From CAZCVI01 sp964502145 (lineage in GTDB: Bacteria; Acidobacteriota; Aminicenantia; UBA2199): a stretch of 64,000 nt of DNA. Each line of letters starts with the position of its first letter. Position 1 is the first letter of the stretch. Shown here one piece after another: positions 7,457-15,672 of the stretch. The stretch covers positions 1 to 64,000 of the forward strand of contig CAZCVI010000015.1 of assembly GCA_964502145.1 (NCBI GenBank), given 5' to 3'. The position numbers were made by a program, and so were the translations under genes. The notes under the pieces were generated by a model that ran no database searches, was not told where the DNA came from, and was given only the letters and a program-made list of their open reading frames with translations.

Positions 7457-9154
7457 ATGAACTGCTTTTTTGCTGGTGAAGAATATCGAAGGATGTCAGG
7501 TAACCAAACACCACCAGTAAAAATCCGCGACACAATCCGGATCAAGGGATTCGTTTACAGGGCTGTCTTACCGGTCCTCCTCTTATTTTTAACCTTTTGT
7601 GGTGCAGAAGCTCCCGATAGCAATGTGATTGTGATTACTCTGGATACCACCCGCACGGATCACATTGACACGGGTGATGGCGCCAAGGCCTATACGCCGG
7701 AGTTGAAACGTTTTGCCCAGCAAGCGGTTACTTTTCAGCAGGCTTACAGCACGATTCCCCAGACCTTACCGGCCCACTTAAGCATGTTCACTTCCCGCCT
7801 ACCCCACGAATGCGGGGTGCTGGGGAATCCCGATATCTACGATGGAAGGTTCACGACGCTGGCGGAAGTGCTCAAAAAAAAAGGGTATTATACAGCGGGG
7901 ATGGTGTCACTGGGAACCTTGGCCGCCAAAACAGGAATCTCACGGGGCTTTGATCTGTTCCAAGATAGTCCTGACCGTGGGGAGACTTTTTTCCTGCCCG
8001 CAGAAACCATGACCAATAAAGCGATTAAACTGATTCAACAGCTAAAGGACCGGAAGTTCTTTCTTTTTCTGCACTATTCCGATCCGCACTCCCCGTATAG
8101 TCCCCCCGGCGTGGAAGCCCCGTTCCGGGTCTTTTTGGACGGACAGTTGCTGTTTTCGTTCAATGCGTATCAGGGCGCTATTTTGAGAAAAACGATTCCG
8201 CTGGAACGTGGCCTTCATACGCTGACATTTAAGGTAGAAACAACGTCTCAAGACTTCGATCAATTTGCGTTACGACGCTTGAAGACGGGAAAAAATTGTA
8301 CGCTGACCTTTGAGAATATCACTTTTTCAAAAGACCACTATAACGGGACGCACTTGATGCAAGGAACTACGGGAGCCATCCATATTCGTTGCAAGGGAAA
8401 CGACACGCTTACACTTTTCCAGGTTATTCCGATGCTCACCCGCAATGGGGCACTGGAGATGTACCGCAAGGAAGTGGAGTACATGGATCGCTATATTGGA
8501 AAATTTTTACGGGTTATTGAACAAGAGGGACTGGCGCAACGGACAGCGATTGTTATTGTAGGTGATCACGGGGAAGGACTGGGAGAACGTAATAAATATT
8601 TTGGCCATGTCCGCTACTTGAACCGGCAATTTATCCATGTACCGTATATGATCTACTGGCCGGGGATAATGCCACAACAGGTCAAACAACCGGTTTCATT
8701 GTTATCGGTATCCCCTACCCTGCTGGAATATCTGGGCATAGATAACCGACTCCATGGTTTTAGGGCCAAGGAGAGTGTAGTGACAGCCATAAAAACAGGT
8801 ACATGGCCTAGCCGGCCCATATACTCGTTTGCTTTTAGTCCTTCAGCGCTAAAAAATAAACTGAGCATTATTTCATGGCCTTACCAGTCCATTTTTTTTC
8901 TGGAATCCACCGGTGTTGCCCCCAGGATTGAGTTTTACAATTTATTGTTGTGTCAATCCTATCGGCAGATGGACCGGCTAGCGGTCGATGTGTTAATGCG
9001 TTATTCCATGCCAGATTTCCATTTCTTTCACAATGCGTATACCAGGTTAAAAAATGTGTTTGCCATGCTGCCAAAAACCATCAAAAAAGACGGTCAATCG
9101 GTACTGGATGAAGATAAAAGAGAAAAATTAAGATCCCTGGGATACGTGGAGTAA
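7457..9154 (+). CDS. sulfatase-fold (alkaline phosphatase superfamily) hydrolase, membrane-anchored
   Basis: ATG 7457 follows AAGGAAGG; ATG 7493 is an alternative. One N-terminal TM segment (about residues 32-49) would place the enzyme on the periplasmic side. Metal-site motifs of the superfamily are visible: TLDTTRTDH near residue 61 and VGDHGEGLGE near 368. The nucleophile region reads PQTLPAHLSMF, so the Cys/Ser-x-Pro-x-Arg formylglycine signature is replaced by Thr-x-Pro-x-His. This fits phosphoglycerol- or phosphoethanolamine-transferase-like members better than true sulfatases. About 115 beta-rich residues (about 217-335) interrupt the fold, perhaps a glycan-binding insert. It is followed after 35 bp by the glycosyltransferase, so the pair probably decorates a polysaccharide. 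Confidence 0.8.
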   Translation: MNCFFAGEEYRRMSGNQTPPVKIRDTIRIKGFVYRAVLPVLLLFLTFCGAEAPDSNVIVITLDTTRTDHIDTGDGAKAYTPELKRFAQQAVTFQQAYSTIPQTLPAHLSMFTSRLPHECGVLGNPDIYDGRFTTLAEVLKKKGYYTAGMVSLGTLAAKTGISRGFDLFQDSPDRGETFFLPAETMTNKAIKLIQQLKDRKFFLFLHYSDPHSPYSPPGVEAPFRVFLDGQLLFSFNAYQGAILRKTIPLERGLHTLTFKVETTSQDFDQFALRRLKTGKNCTLTFENITFSKDHYNGTHLMQGTTGAIHIRCKGNDTLTLFQVIPMLTRNGALEMYRKEVEYMDRYIGKFLRVIEQEGLAQRTAIVIVGDHGEGLGERNKYFGHVRYLNRQFIHVPYMIYWPGIMPQQVKQPVSLLSVSPTLLEYLGIDNRLHGFRAKESVVTAIKTGTWPSRPIYSFAFSPSALKNKLSIISWPYQSIFFLESTGVAPRIEFYNLLLCQSYRQMDRLAVDVLMRYSMPDFHFFHNAYTRLKNVFAMLPKTIKKDGQSVLDEDKREKLRSLGYVE

Positions 9155-9189
9155 TAATGGATACAAGTAAACGAAGGGTGGATTAACTA

Positions 9190-10587
9190 ATGAAAAAAAA
9201 TGGTGCATACAGAGAGGTTGATAACAGTGTGGTCACACCTCTGGCCCTGGTTATAAGCCCAAAAAAAATTTACAGTTGGGATTATTGGGAACCGGCGATA
9301 AAAATAGCCATCATGCTCTGTGGGGGGCTTTTGCTCTATATTGCCTTTCAACAGGAATTATTGTTTCACAATGGTTTTCTCTTTATAACCGAGATGGACA
9401 CTCTCTTTGCCAGATATTTGTTGATGGTGAGTAGTTTTATTTTTCTGGGTTCGTTGGTATTCAGGACGTTTTTATGGTTTAGGTACCGCGAGTACGATAA
9501 AACATTGGTAGCGGAACATGAATGGCCGGATACAGTTGTGATTGTGCCCGCGTACAACGAAGGAGAGATGGTTTACAGGACGTTGTGTTCTATCGCTGAA
9601 AGTGATTATCCAGCCGGTCGCTTACGCATCATTTCTGTGGATGATGGATCAGCGGACGACACCTATACCCACATGTGCCGTGCCCAGAAAAAATACCCGG
9701 AACTGGTGGAAGTCATCCAGTTCCCGAAAAACAGGGGTAAACGAGAAGGGATTCAAGAAGCATTAAAACGAGGAAAATCCACATTTTTCATCACGGTGGA
9801 TTCGGACACGGTGCTGGAACCGGGAGCGATCAAATCTTTATTGACGCCCTTGATAAAAAATCCTCGGGTGGGCGCGGTTACGGGCCGGATCAGGATATGG
9901 AACCAGAATGCCAATCTTTTAACTAAAATGTTGCAAACCAATTTTGCCATGGCCTTTGATTTTACCCGTGCCATTCAGTCCACGTTTAGCACTGTTTTTT
10001 GCACTTCCGGTGCATTCTCGGCGTATCGTAGCGCATTACTCCCGCAATTCTTGGACAAATGGCTCAATCAGTCCTTTTTAAACAGTCGTTGTACCTACGG
10101 TGAAGATCGTAGTCTGGCTAATTTTATCTTGCGTACCGGGCACGGGATCGTGTTTCAGAGAACAGCGGTAGCCTATACTATAGTTCCTGAGAATTTTATA
10201 AAGATATTAAAAATGCTCACCCGTTGGGCCCGGAGTAATATCCGGGAAACAATTGTGTTCTCGGCCATTGTATTTAATTCCAAACGTAAGGGCAATTACC
10301 TGCTGCCCTTTATTGAATTCTTTACTTCGACTTCGTTATTGGTATTGCATTTTATCTGGTTTTATTATTTTCTATTTGCCGGGGCTATGGGGGGGCAGTA
10401 TTTTTTGCGGCTTTTTTCTTATACCATATTTTTTGGCTTTGTTTATATTCTCTATTACGCCCGCATTGAGGGGGCCAAGGATATGCCTTACCTGTTGGTT
10501 TTTTCCATATTCAGCAGTTTGTTTATGGTCTGGATATTCACCGTGGCCGGTCTAACTATCAGGCAACGAAGCTGGTCCACCCGTTAA
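9190..10587 (+). CDS. processive family 2 glycosyltransferase, hyaluronan/cellulose-synthase-like
   Basis: A membrane glycosyltransferase that should polymerise and extrude a beta-linked polysaccharide from nucleotide sugars. Two N-terminal TM segments (about 30-55 and 75-95) are followed by a GT-A domain. It holds VPAYNEGE, the UDP-binding DDG near residue 150, the metal-binding DSD near 204, the acceptor-site GED near 303 and an RWARS motif near 345 equivalent to the Q/R-x-x-R-W signature of processive enzymes. Three or four TM helices follow. ATG 9190 follows GAAGGGTGG. It forms an operon with the sulfatase-fold gene upstream. The polymer is unknown; no sugar-nucleotide genes are adjacent. 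Confidence 0.85.
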   Translation: MKKNGAYREVDNSVVTPLALVISPKKIYSWDYWEPAIKIAIMLCGGLLLYIAFQQELLFHNGFLFITEMDTLFARYLLMVSSFIFLGSLVFRTFLWFRYREYDKTLVAEHEWPDTVVIVPAYNEGEMVYRTLCSIAESDYPAGRLRIISVDDGSADDTYTHMCRAQKKYPELVEVIQFPKNRGKREGIQEALKRGKSTFFITVDSDTVLEPGAIKSLLTPLIKNPRVGAVTGRIRIWNQNANLLTKMLQTNFAMAFDFTRAIQSTFSTVFCTSGAFSAYRSALLPQFLDKWLNQSFLNSRCTYGEDRSLANFILRTGHGIVFQRTAVAYTIVPENFIKILKMLTRWARSNIRETIVFSAIVFNSKRKGNYLLPFIEFFTSTSLLVLHFIWFYYFLFAGAMGGQYFLRLFSYTIFFGFVYILYYARIEGAKDMPYLLVFSIFSSLFMVWIFTVAGLTIRQRSWSTR

Positions 10588-10601
10588 AAATAATGTAGAA
10601 G

Positions 10602-10645
10602 TTAGCCCCTGTTCACCTGGGTGTGAAGCTTGGGGGTAATTATCT
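10602..10645. terminator. stem-loop at convergent gene ends
   Basis: TTAGCCCC (10602-10609) with GGGGGTAA (10632-10639), and inner TTCAC/GTGAA, form a hairpin followed by TTATCTTTTT. It overlaps the 3' end of the converging pentapeptide gene. Confidence 0.55.
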
Positions 10646-10975
10646 TTTTGTTCTGATGCGGGTCCCGTATTCAATGGACAGGCGTATTTCACTGGGATCG
10701 ATATTGTCGGGAAACAGCACGCCACCAATATGGGCTTTATGGATGGAAGCTCCGGCCATTTTGGCCCCCGAAAGGTCTAAACCTCGCATATCGGCACTTT
10801 TTAGATAGGCATTCTCTAAATTGGCATCTCTTAAATTTAATTCTCTTAAATCCATGCCCCGCAAATTACAATCTGCCAAATCAACCGATTCGGTTAATTG
10901 TGCGACTGCCTCGTTAAATTTAACTTTTTCCCCATCTCTGAGGTACTCGTGAAGCTGATTTTTTCGTATCTCCAT
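10640..10975 (-). CDS. pentapeptide-repeat protein, 111 aa
   Basis: About eight A(N/D)LXX-type pentapeptides run from residue 32 to 80 (for example ADCNL, RGMDL, RELNL, RDANL, ENAYL, KSADM, RGLDL, SGAKM). These should fold into a short right-handed quadrilateral beta-helix. An acidic/basic helical segment precedes them and a short basic tail follows. The family includes DNA-mimicking gyrase protectors and many proteins of unknown role; this one is short and has no export signal, so a cytoplasmic role is likely. It is monocistronic and convergent with the glycosyltransferase operon. Confidence 0.85.
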   Translation of the reverse strand: MEIRKNQLHEYLRDGEKVKFNEAVAQLTESVDLADCNLRGMDLRELNLRDANLENAYLKSADMRGLDLSGAKMAGASIHKAHIGGVLFPDNIDPSEIRLSIEYGTRIRTKR

Positions 10976-11085
10976 ATTTCATTGCTCCCGTTTTGTTTTC
11001 TTTGGAAAATCTATTCTACCTGAATTAAAAATAAAATGCAATCACTGAATTTAGCCCTGAATTCACCATCAAATTTCAAGAAAAA

Positions 11086-11130
11086 CTGGACTAGCTGGAC
11101 ATACTGGACATACTGGACCAACTGGACTTT
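11086..11130. repeat. 9-bp TGGAC tandem array, no inverted arm
   Basis: CTGGAC occurs at 11086, 11095, 11104, 11113 and 11122, exactly 9 bp apart. The preceding sequence (GAATTCACCATCAAATTTC) is a diverged copy of the flank before the 7199 array (GGATTCACCGCCAAGGTTC). The gap 10976-11213 holds nothing else recognisable. Confidence 0.8.
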
Positions 11131-11213
11131 CAAAAGCCAAGTTTTTTTAAATGAAGCTGGATTGTGATAATATCAATCTGCGCCATTCTGCGCTGATTAT
11201 CAGAAGAAGTCGC

Positions 11214-11242
11214 TTGACTTTTTCCTTAAAAGGCCATAAAAT
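11214..11242 (+). promoter_or_regulatory. promoter of the M3 peptidase
   Basis: TTGACT (11214-11219), a 17-bp spacer and TAAAAT (11237-11242). The predicted leader is about 44 nt and carries GACGAGGA before ATG 11293. Confidence 0.65.
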
Positions 11243-11292
11243 AATGCCAAAATCCGTTAAGGATTAATCATAGTAAGACGAGGATAAAAAAA

Positions 11293-13446
11293 ATGAGAAA
11301 AGCAGCAGTAATTGTAATTCTGGTAGGTTTGATGATTTTTATGTCCTGTTCTTCCTCCAAAAAAGCAGAAGAAACAGCAGGAAAGACGGAAGTTGCCGCA
11401 AAAGTGATACCGCTGGAAAATCCCTTTTTCAGCGAATTCAACACGCCGTTTAATGTTCCAACCTTCGATAAAATCAAGGTAGAGCATATTTTACCGGGTT
11501 TAAAAGAGGGTATTAAACAACAGCAAGCGGAAATTGAAACGATCATCAATAACAAGGAAACCGCCACTTTCGCCAATACTATTGAAGCATTGGAAAAAAG
11601 CGGCACGATGTTAAAGAGAGTATACAATTTTTACGATGTGTTGAAAAACTCGATGGTGGATGAGGCGCTACAAAAGGCAGCCAAAGAGATTGCCCCGCTG
11701 TATTCGGCCCAAAAAGATTATATCACCCTAAATGAAAAATTATTCGCCCGTATCAAGGCGGTGGATGCAGAAAAAGACAAATTAAACCTGACTGTCGAAC
11801 AACGCCGATTACTCGATAAATACTTCAAGGAATTTGTCATGGGTGGGGCAAATCTGGCACCGGATAAAAAACCCCGTTTTCAAGCTATCAACGAGGAATT
11901 ATCGGTGCTGTATCTTAAATTCAGCGACAATGTACTGGCGGAGAATAACTCCTTTCAACTGGTACTGGACAAAAAAGAGGACCTGGCAGGTTTGCCGCAA
12001 TCGGTTCTTGACGGGGCGGCAGATGTGGCTAAGGAACGAAATCAGCCCGGCAAATGGGTATTTACTCTGCATAAACCGAGCCTGATCCCTTTCTTGCAGT
12101 ACGCGGAGAAACGGGAATTGCGTGAGCAGATGTTTAAAGCCTACATCAATCGCGGCAATAACAATAACCAATATGATACGAAGGCGTTGATATTAAAAAT
12201 CCAGACCCTCCGCGCTGAACTATCCAAACTTCTGGGTTTCGCCAACTACGCGGCCTACAGACTGGACGAAAATATGGCCAAAACCCCAGCCGCCGTTTTT
12301 AAATTACTGGATGAGGTATGGAAACCAGCCTTGGCTCTGGCTAAAAAAGAGGCGAAAGAACTGGGACAACTGATTAAAAAAGAAGGCAAAACCTTCAAAT
12401 TGGAACCCTGGGACTGGTGGTTTTATGCTGAAAAACTAAAAAAAGCAAAGTTCGATTTGGATGATCAGGTGATGCGCCCCTACTTCAAACTGGAAAACGT
12501 CAGGGACGGAGCTTTTGCCGTGGCCAGCAAATTGTGGGGGCTCAAGTTTATCGAACGGACCAATGTTCCTACCTATCACCCGGAAGCCAAGGTTTTTGAA
12601 GTTCAGGAAGCCGATGGCAGACATGTTGGGATATTGTATGTGGATTATTTCCCCCGGGCCAGCAAAGTGGGCGGGGCATGGATGAATTCCTTCCGTGAGC
12701 AATCCAACCGGGGCGGGAAACAAATTCGCCCGCTGATCACCAACAATGGTAATTTCCCCAGACCTGCCGGTGACACGCCGTCTTTGCTCTCCTTTGATGA
12801 TGTGACCACCTTATTCCACGAGTTTGGCCATGCCCTTCATGGCTTGCTGGCCAATGCCACCTATGAAAAGATTTCCGGGACCAATGTGGCCAGGGATTTT
12901 GTGGAACTACCCTCCCAGATCATGGAGAACTGGGCCTCGGAACCGGAAGTATTAAAAATGTACGCCAAACACTATCAGACTGGCGAGGTGATCCCTCTGG
13001 TGCTGGTAGAAAAAATTAAAAAAGCGAACCAGTTCAACCAGGGATTTATATCATTGGAGTTCTTGGCTGCCTGTTATTTGGATATGGATTGGCAGATGCT
13101 CACTAGCACGGATGGAGTGGATGTTAACGCTTTTGAAACCAAGAGCATGAATAAGATCGGCATGATTCCGGAGATCGTGGTCCGTTATCGTTCCACTAAT
13201 TTTTCACACATCTTTTCCGGTGAATATGCCGCTGGATATTACAGCTATATCTGGGCTGAAGTGTTGGATGCCGATGCTTTTGGCGCGTTCAAGGAAAAAG
13301 GAATCTTTGATCCAGCTACGGCCTTATCTTTCAGGAAGAATATTCTGGAAAAAGGTGCCACGGATGATCCCATGGCAATGTATAAAACCTTCCGTGGTAG
13401 GGAACCCAAAGTAGAATACTTGCTGAAAAGAAGAGGCTTAAAATAA
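11293..13446 (+). CDS. M3-family metallopeptidase (peptidyl-dipeptidase Dcp-like) lipoprotein
   Basis: A zinc peptidase that trims oligopeptides, here probably in the periplasm. ATG 11293 follows GAGGA. The N-terminus MRKAAVIVILVGLMIFMSC is a lipoprotein-type signal with Cys19 as the likely lipidated residue, followed by a Ser/Lys/Glu linker. The remaining sequence of about 680 residues matches the length and order of Dcp/oligopeptidase A. HEFGHALHG near residue 508 supplies two zinc His and the catalytic Glu, and the third ligand is expected in the downstream ENWASEPE segment. It is probably monocistronic between its own promoter and a strong terminator. It fits the peptide-scavenging theme of the window (M6, S46 and Tricorn-like enzymes). 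Confidence 0.9.
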   Translation: MRKAAVIVILVGLMIFMSCSSSKKAEETAGKTEVAAKVIPLENPFFSEFNTPFNVPTFDKIKVEHILPGLKEGIKQQQAEIETIINNKETATFANTIEALEKSGTMLKRVYNFYDVLKNSMVDEALQKAAKEIAPLYSAQKDYITLNEKLFARIKAVDAEKDKLNLTVEQRRLLDKYFKEFVMGGANLAPDKKPRFQAINEELSVLYLKFSDNVLAENNSFQLVLDKKEDLAGLPQSVLDGAADVAKERNQPGKWVFTLHKPSLIPFLQYAEKRELREQMFKAYINRGNNNNQYDTKALILKIQTLRAELSKLLGFANYAAYRLDENMAKTPAAVFKLLDEVWKPALALAKKEAKELGQLIKKEGKTFKLEPWDWWFYAEKLKKAKFDLDDQVMRPYFKLENVRDGAFAVASKLWGLKFIERTNVPTYHPEAKVFEVQEADGRHVGILYVDYFPRASKVGGAWMNSFREQSNRGGKQIRPLITNNGNFPRPAGDTPSLLSFDDVTTLFHEFGHALHGLLANATYEKISGTNVARDFVELPSQIMENWASEPEVLKMYAKHYQTGEVIPLVLVEKIKKANQFNQGFISLEFLAACYLDMDWQMLTSTDGVDVNAFETKSMNKIGMIPEIVVRYRSTNFSHIFSGEYAAGYYSYIWAEVLDADAFGAFKEKGIFDPATALSFRKNILEKGATDDPMAMYKTFRGREPKVEYLLKRRGLK

Positions 13447-13518
13447 GCCTGAGAAGTGATAGTTATCAAATAGTTAAGAAAATATTAATAAATGGTTGAT
13501 ACAATAATGACTTAAAGT

Positions 13519-13559
13519 AAAGGGAAAAAGGGGAATACCGATTTCCCCTTTTTCCCTTT
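13519..13559. terminator. rho-independent terminator after the M3 peptidase
   Basis: A 17-bp stem: AAAGGGAAAAAGGGGAA (13519-13535) pairs with TTCCCCTTTTTCCCTTT (13543-13559). The loop is 7 nt. Confidence 0.85.
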
Positions 13560-13570
13560 ATGATTATCAA

Positions 13571-13605
13571 TTGAATTTCCATCCTATTTCTTGTATAATA
13601 GTAGT
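13571..13605 (+). promoter_or_regulatory. near-consensus promoter giving a leaderless mRNA
   Basis: TTGAAT (13571-13576), a 17-bp spacer and a perfect TATAAT (13594-13599). Six nucleotides separate the -10 box from ATG 13606, so initiation 7 nt after the -10 box falls on the A of the start codon. No Shine-Dalgarno sequence can fit. Confidence 0.8.
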
Positions 13606-13878
13606 ATGAAACAATTTGAAGTTGAAGTGGAAAAAGTAAACGGTTATTGCTCGGATGGGTACAAAGAGGGCGATAAATTTATTTTTAATGGCTTTAGAAC
13701 GCCGGATGGTTTTTGTGGTGGCGCGTATACCACGCTCTTTCCTATTATTGTGGCCCTGCAATCCGGGGCCAAGTTCGACTTTGAGAAAAACCCCCATTGC
13801 AAAACCAAAATGGCCTGTCCAGACAATGGCAATATAATATTTAAAGTCACCTCCCTCAACCCTAAGCAAAAAGGATAA
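13606..13878 (+). CDS. TIGR04076-family small protein, 90 aa
   Basis: ATG 13606 is chosen because it follows a perfect promoter by 6 nt; the upstream in-frame TTG lies inside the -10 region. The sequence (GYCSDGYKEGDKFIFNGFRTPDGFC, then CKTKMACPDNG) matches the small TIGR04076 family. Its members are short, beta-rich, Cys-containing cytoplasmic proteins found in many anaerobes and often linked to metal- or redox-related genes; their function is unknown. Four Cys residues (two in the first half, two near the end) could bind a metal. It ends 5 bp from the converging YcaQ-like gene. Confidence 0.8.
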   Translation: MKQFEVEVEKVNGYCSDGYKEGDKFIFNGFRTPDGFCGGAYTTLFPIIVALQSGAKFDFEKNPHCKTKMACPDNGNIIFKVTSLNPKQKG

Positions 13879-13883
13879 TGGGG

Positions 13884-15077
13884 CTATTGTAAAAGCGTAA
13901 TATACGAAGCGATAGCTGTTTTAACCTTTTCTGGAAAAACCCGGTCGATCTCGATATGGGTACAACCATTGAACCGGGCATAGGCTTCCAGTTCCTGGGC
14001 CAGAGCGTGTAAAAATAAATCGGTGTTGCCGGGCATGTGGGAAATATGGAGATGATTGACCACCAGTTTCTTGTCTTTTCTCTCGGCTTTGGCATCCACA
14101 ATACCAATGAACCGATGGTCATATAAGATAAGCAATGAAAAATAACCGTACACCCGTTTCTCTTTGGGCGTGTAACATTCCAACTGGTAATCAAAATCAA
14201 AGAGTTCGGTTAATCGTAAACGGTTGATCACCAGATTGTCAAAAGGAGATAAAATACGCACGGAAAAATTGGGCAAAACAGACGGGACAACCAATTGTTC
14301 CAGTAATGGTGTTTGTACATAATAGCTGCGATTCACACCCGGTATAGAGACCTTGGTAATCTCTTTATTCTCGATTTTCTCTGCCAGGACAGTTTTAATT
14401 TTCGCCGTGCCTTCTTTTCTTTGATAGCCAATATCCTTTTCTGACACAATACCCAGGGCACGTAACGCTTGCACAATTAAATAAGTGGCCATCTCATGGT
14501 CGGTAGGCATCCGGGAATCGGTCTGGGCAGGCAGAACCCGTTCAGGTAGATCGTATACTTTTTGAAAATTCTTGCGGGTGACCACCATCAGATTCCCTTC
14601 ATGGAACAAATATTCCAGGGCGATTTTCATTGGTTTCCAATCCCACCAGCCCGTGCCTTTTCTACTTTCTGGAGCTTTAAAATCTTTGGCTTGTTTAGGT
14701 CCCTCGCGCTCGATAGTTTCCAGGGCCAGGGCCATGGCTTTTTTGTCAATGGGGAACCAATCAAAACCCTTATCGCGCACCCGTTTCATCCGGGGTAAAC
14801 TATAGCGGTATAAATGTAGCGGTAAATACGCAGCGGCATGGCTCCAATATTCAAATACCTGCCGGGGGTGTTCCTGCAAACGCGTTAAAATCAGGTTTCG
14901 ATACTCATGGTAGCGCGACCACAAGACATGATGGTGCGCCCGTTCTACTACTGAAATGGAATCAATCTGCACGTATCCTAAATGATCGATAATACTGGCA
15001 ATATCAGTTTGAACATTAAAATCGAATTGCCCGTGCAACGCTATTTTTCGAGCTTCATCTTTGGTTAGTTCTATCAT
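13884..15077 (-). CDS. YcaQ-type winged-helix DNA glycosylase (HTH_42 family)
   Basis: The family unhooks DNA interstrand cross-links and bulky alkylated bases. The protein (397 aa, the usual length) begins with a winged-helix region. The Q-x-D catalytic motif lies in VQIDSISVVERAHHHVLWSR (about residues 36-55), which is characteristic of YcaQ/AlkX. The C-terminal half carries VRILSPFDNLVINR and GVVDAKAER-like strands typical of the family. The start ATG 15077 has no Shine-Dalgarno; a TTGAAA (15112-15107), 17-bp spacer and TATTTA (15089-15084) place the transcription start at the ATG, so it may be leaderless. The gene stands alone. Confidence 0.8.
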   Translation of the reverse strand: MIELTKDEARKIALHGQFDFNVQTDIASIIDHLGYVQIDSISVVERAHHHVLWSRYHEYRNLILTRLQEHPRQVFEYWSHAAAYLPLHLYRYSLPRMKRVRDKGFDWFPIDKKAMALALETIEREGPKQAKDFKAPESRKGTGWWDWKPMKIALEYLFHEGNLMVVTRKNFQKVYDLPERVLPAQTDSRMPTDHEMATYLIVQALRALGIVSEKDIGYQRKEGTAKIKTVLAEKIENKEITKVSIPGVNRSYYVQTPLLEQLVVPSVLPNFSVRILSPFDNLVINRLRLTELFDFDYQLECYTPKEKRVYGYFSLLILYDHRFIGIVDAKAERKDKKLVVNHLHISHMPGNTDLFLHALAQELEAYARFNGCTHIEIDRVFPEKVKTAIASYITLLQ

Positions 15078-15083
15078 TTAATA

Positions 15084-15112
15084 TAAATACCATAGATTCC
15101 TATGAATTTCAA
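15084..15112 (-). promoter_or_regulatory. promoter of the YcaQ-like gene
   Basis: Minus strand TTGAAA (15112-15107), 17-bp spacer, TATTTA (15089-15084), ending 6 nt before the ATG. The -10 box is weak. The rest of the gap to 15345 is AT-rich with no clear signal. Confidence 0.4.
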
Positions 15113-15345
15113 GTCGCGGCCCTCTGCTTACCCCGCCCCAAAAGACCCTTCCCATCATTCAATAATTCTTTTTTTAACGAAGAACTTTCTTCTAAACCCT
15201 ATTGAATTCTTATAAATAAAATGGTATTTCTTTATTTTAAGCAATCGTTTAAATTTATCAACTAGAAAAAAGAAGCCACCCTTAGAACTATTTAGAATTG
15301 TATTAATACTTCTGAAGGAAAAAACTGGCCAAATAGGAGGAAACT

Positions 15346-15672
15346 ATGCTTCATGGCGAAGCGGTAAAATTGGAAAAAGATGAGGCGGCAGCACTCAAAT
15401 CAAAAATTGGTTTGTATCTTTTCGGGGTTTATTCCCTGATCTATGCAGGTTTTGTTGCGCTCAACACATTGATCCCCCAATCCCTGGGTATCCGGGTATT
15501 TTTAGGCTTGAACTTGGCCGTGGTATACGGTTTTGGCTTGATTATCCTGGCCATTGTCATGGGGATTATCTACAACCATGTCTGCACGAAACTGGAAAAC
15601 AAAATGAACGCACCCACCCTACCGACAACCACGGGAAAAAAGAATAAAAAGCATAAAGAGGTGAACGCATGA
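15346..15672 (+). CDS. DUF485 membrane protein, symporter partner
   Basis: A 108-aa inner-membrane protein with two TM segments (about residues 22-44 and 57-80) joined by a short periplasmic loop and ending in a basic tail. DUF485 proteins such as YjcH are found directly upstream of ActP-type acetate symporters and are thought to be accessory subunits. ATG 15346 follows AGGAGG. Its stop codon overlaps the ATG of the symporter (ATGA at 15669-15672), so the two are translationally coupled. Confidence 0.85.
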   Translation: MLHGEAVKLEKDEAAALKSKIGLYLFGVYSLIYAGFVALNTLIPQSLGIRVFLGLNLAVVYGFGLIILAIVMGIIYNHVCTKLENKMNAPTLPTTTGKKNKKHKEVNA

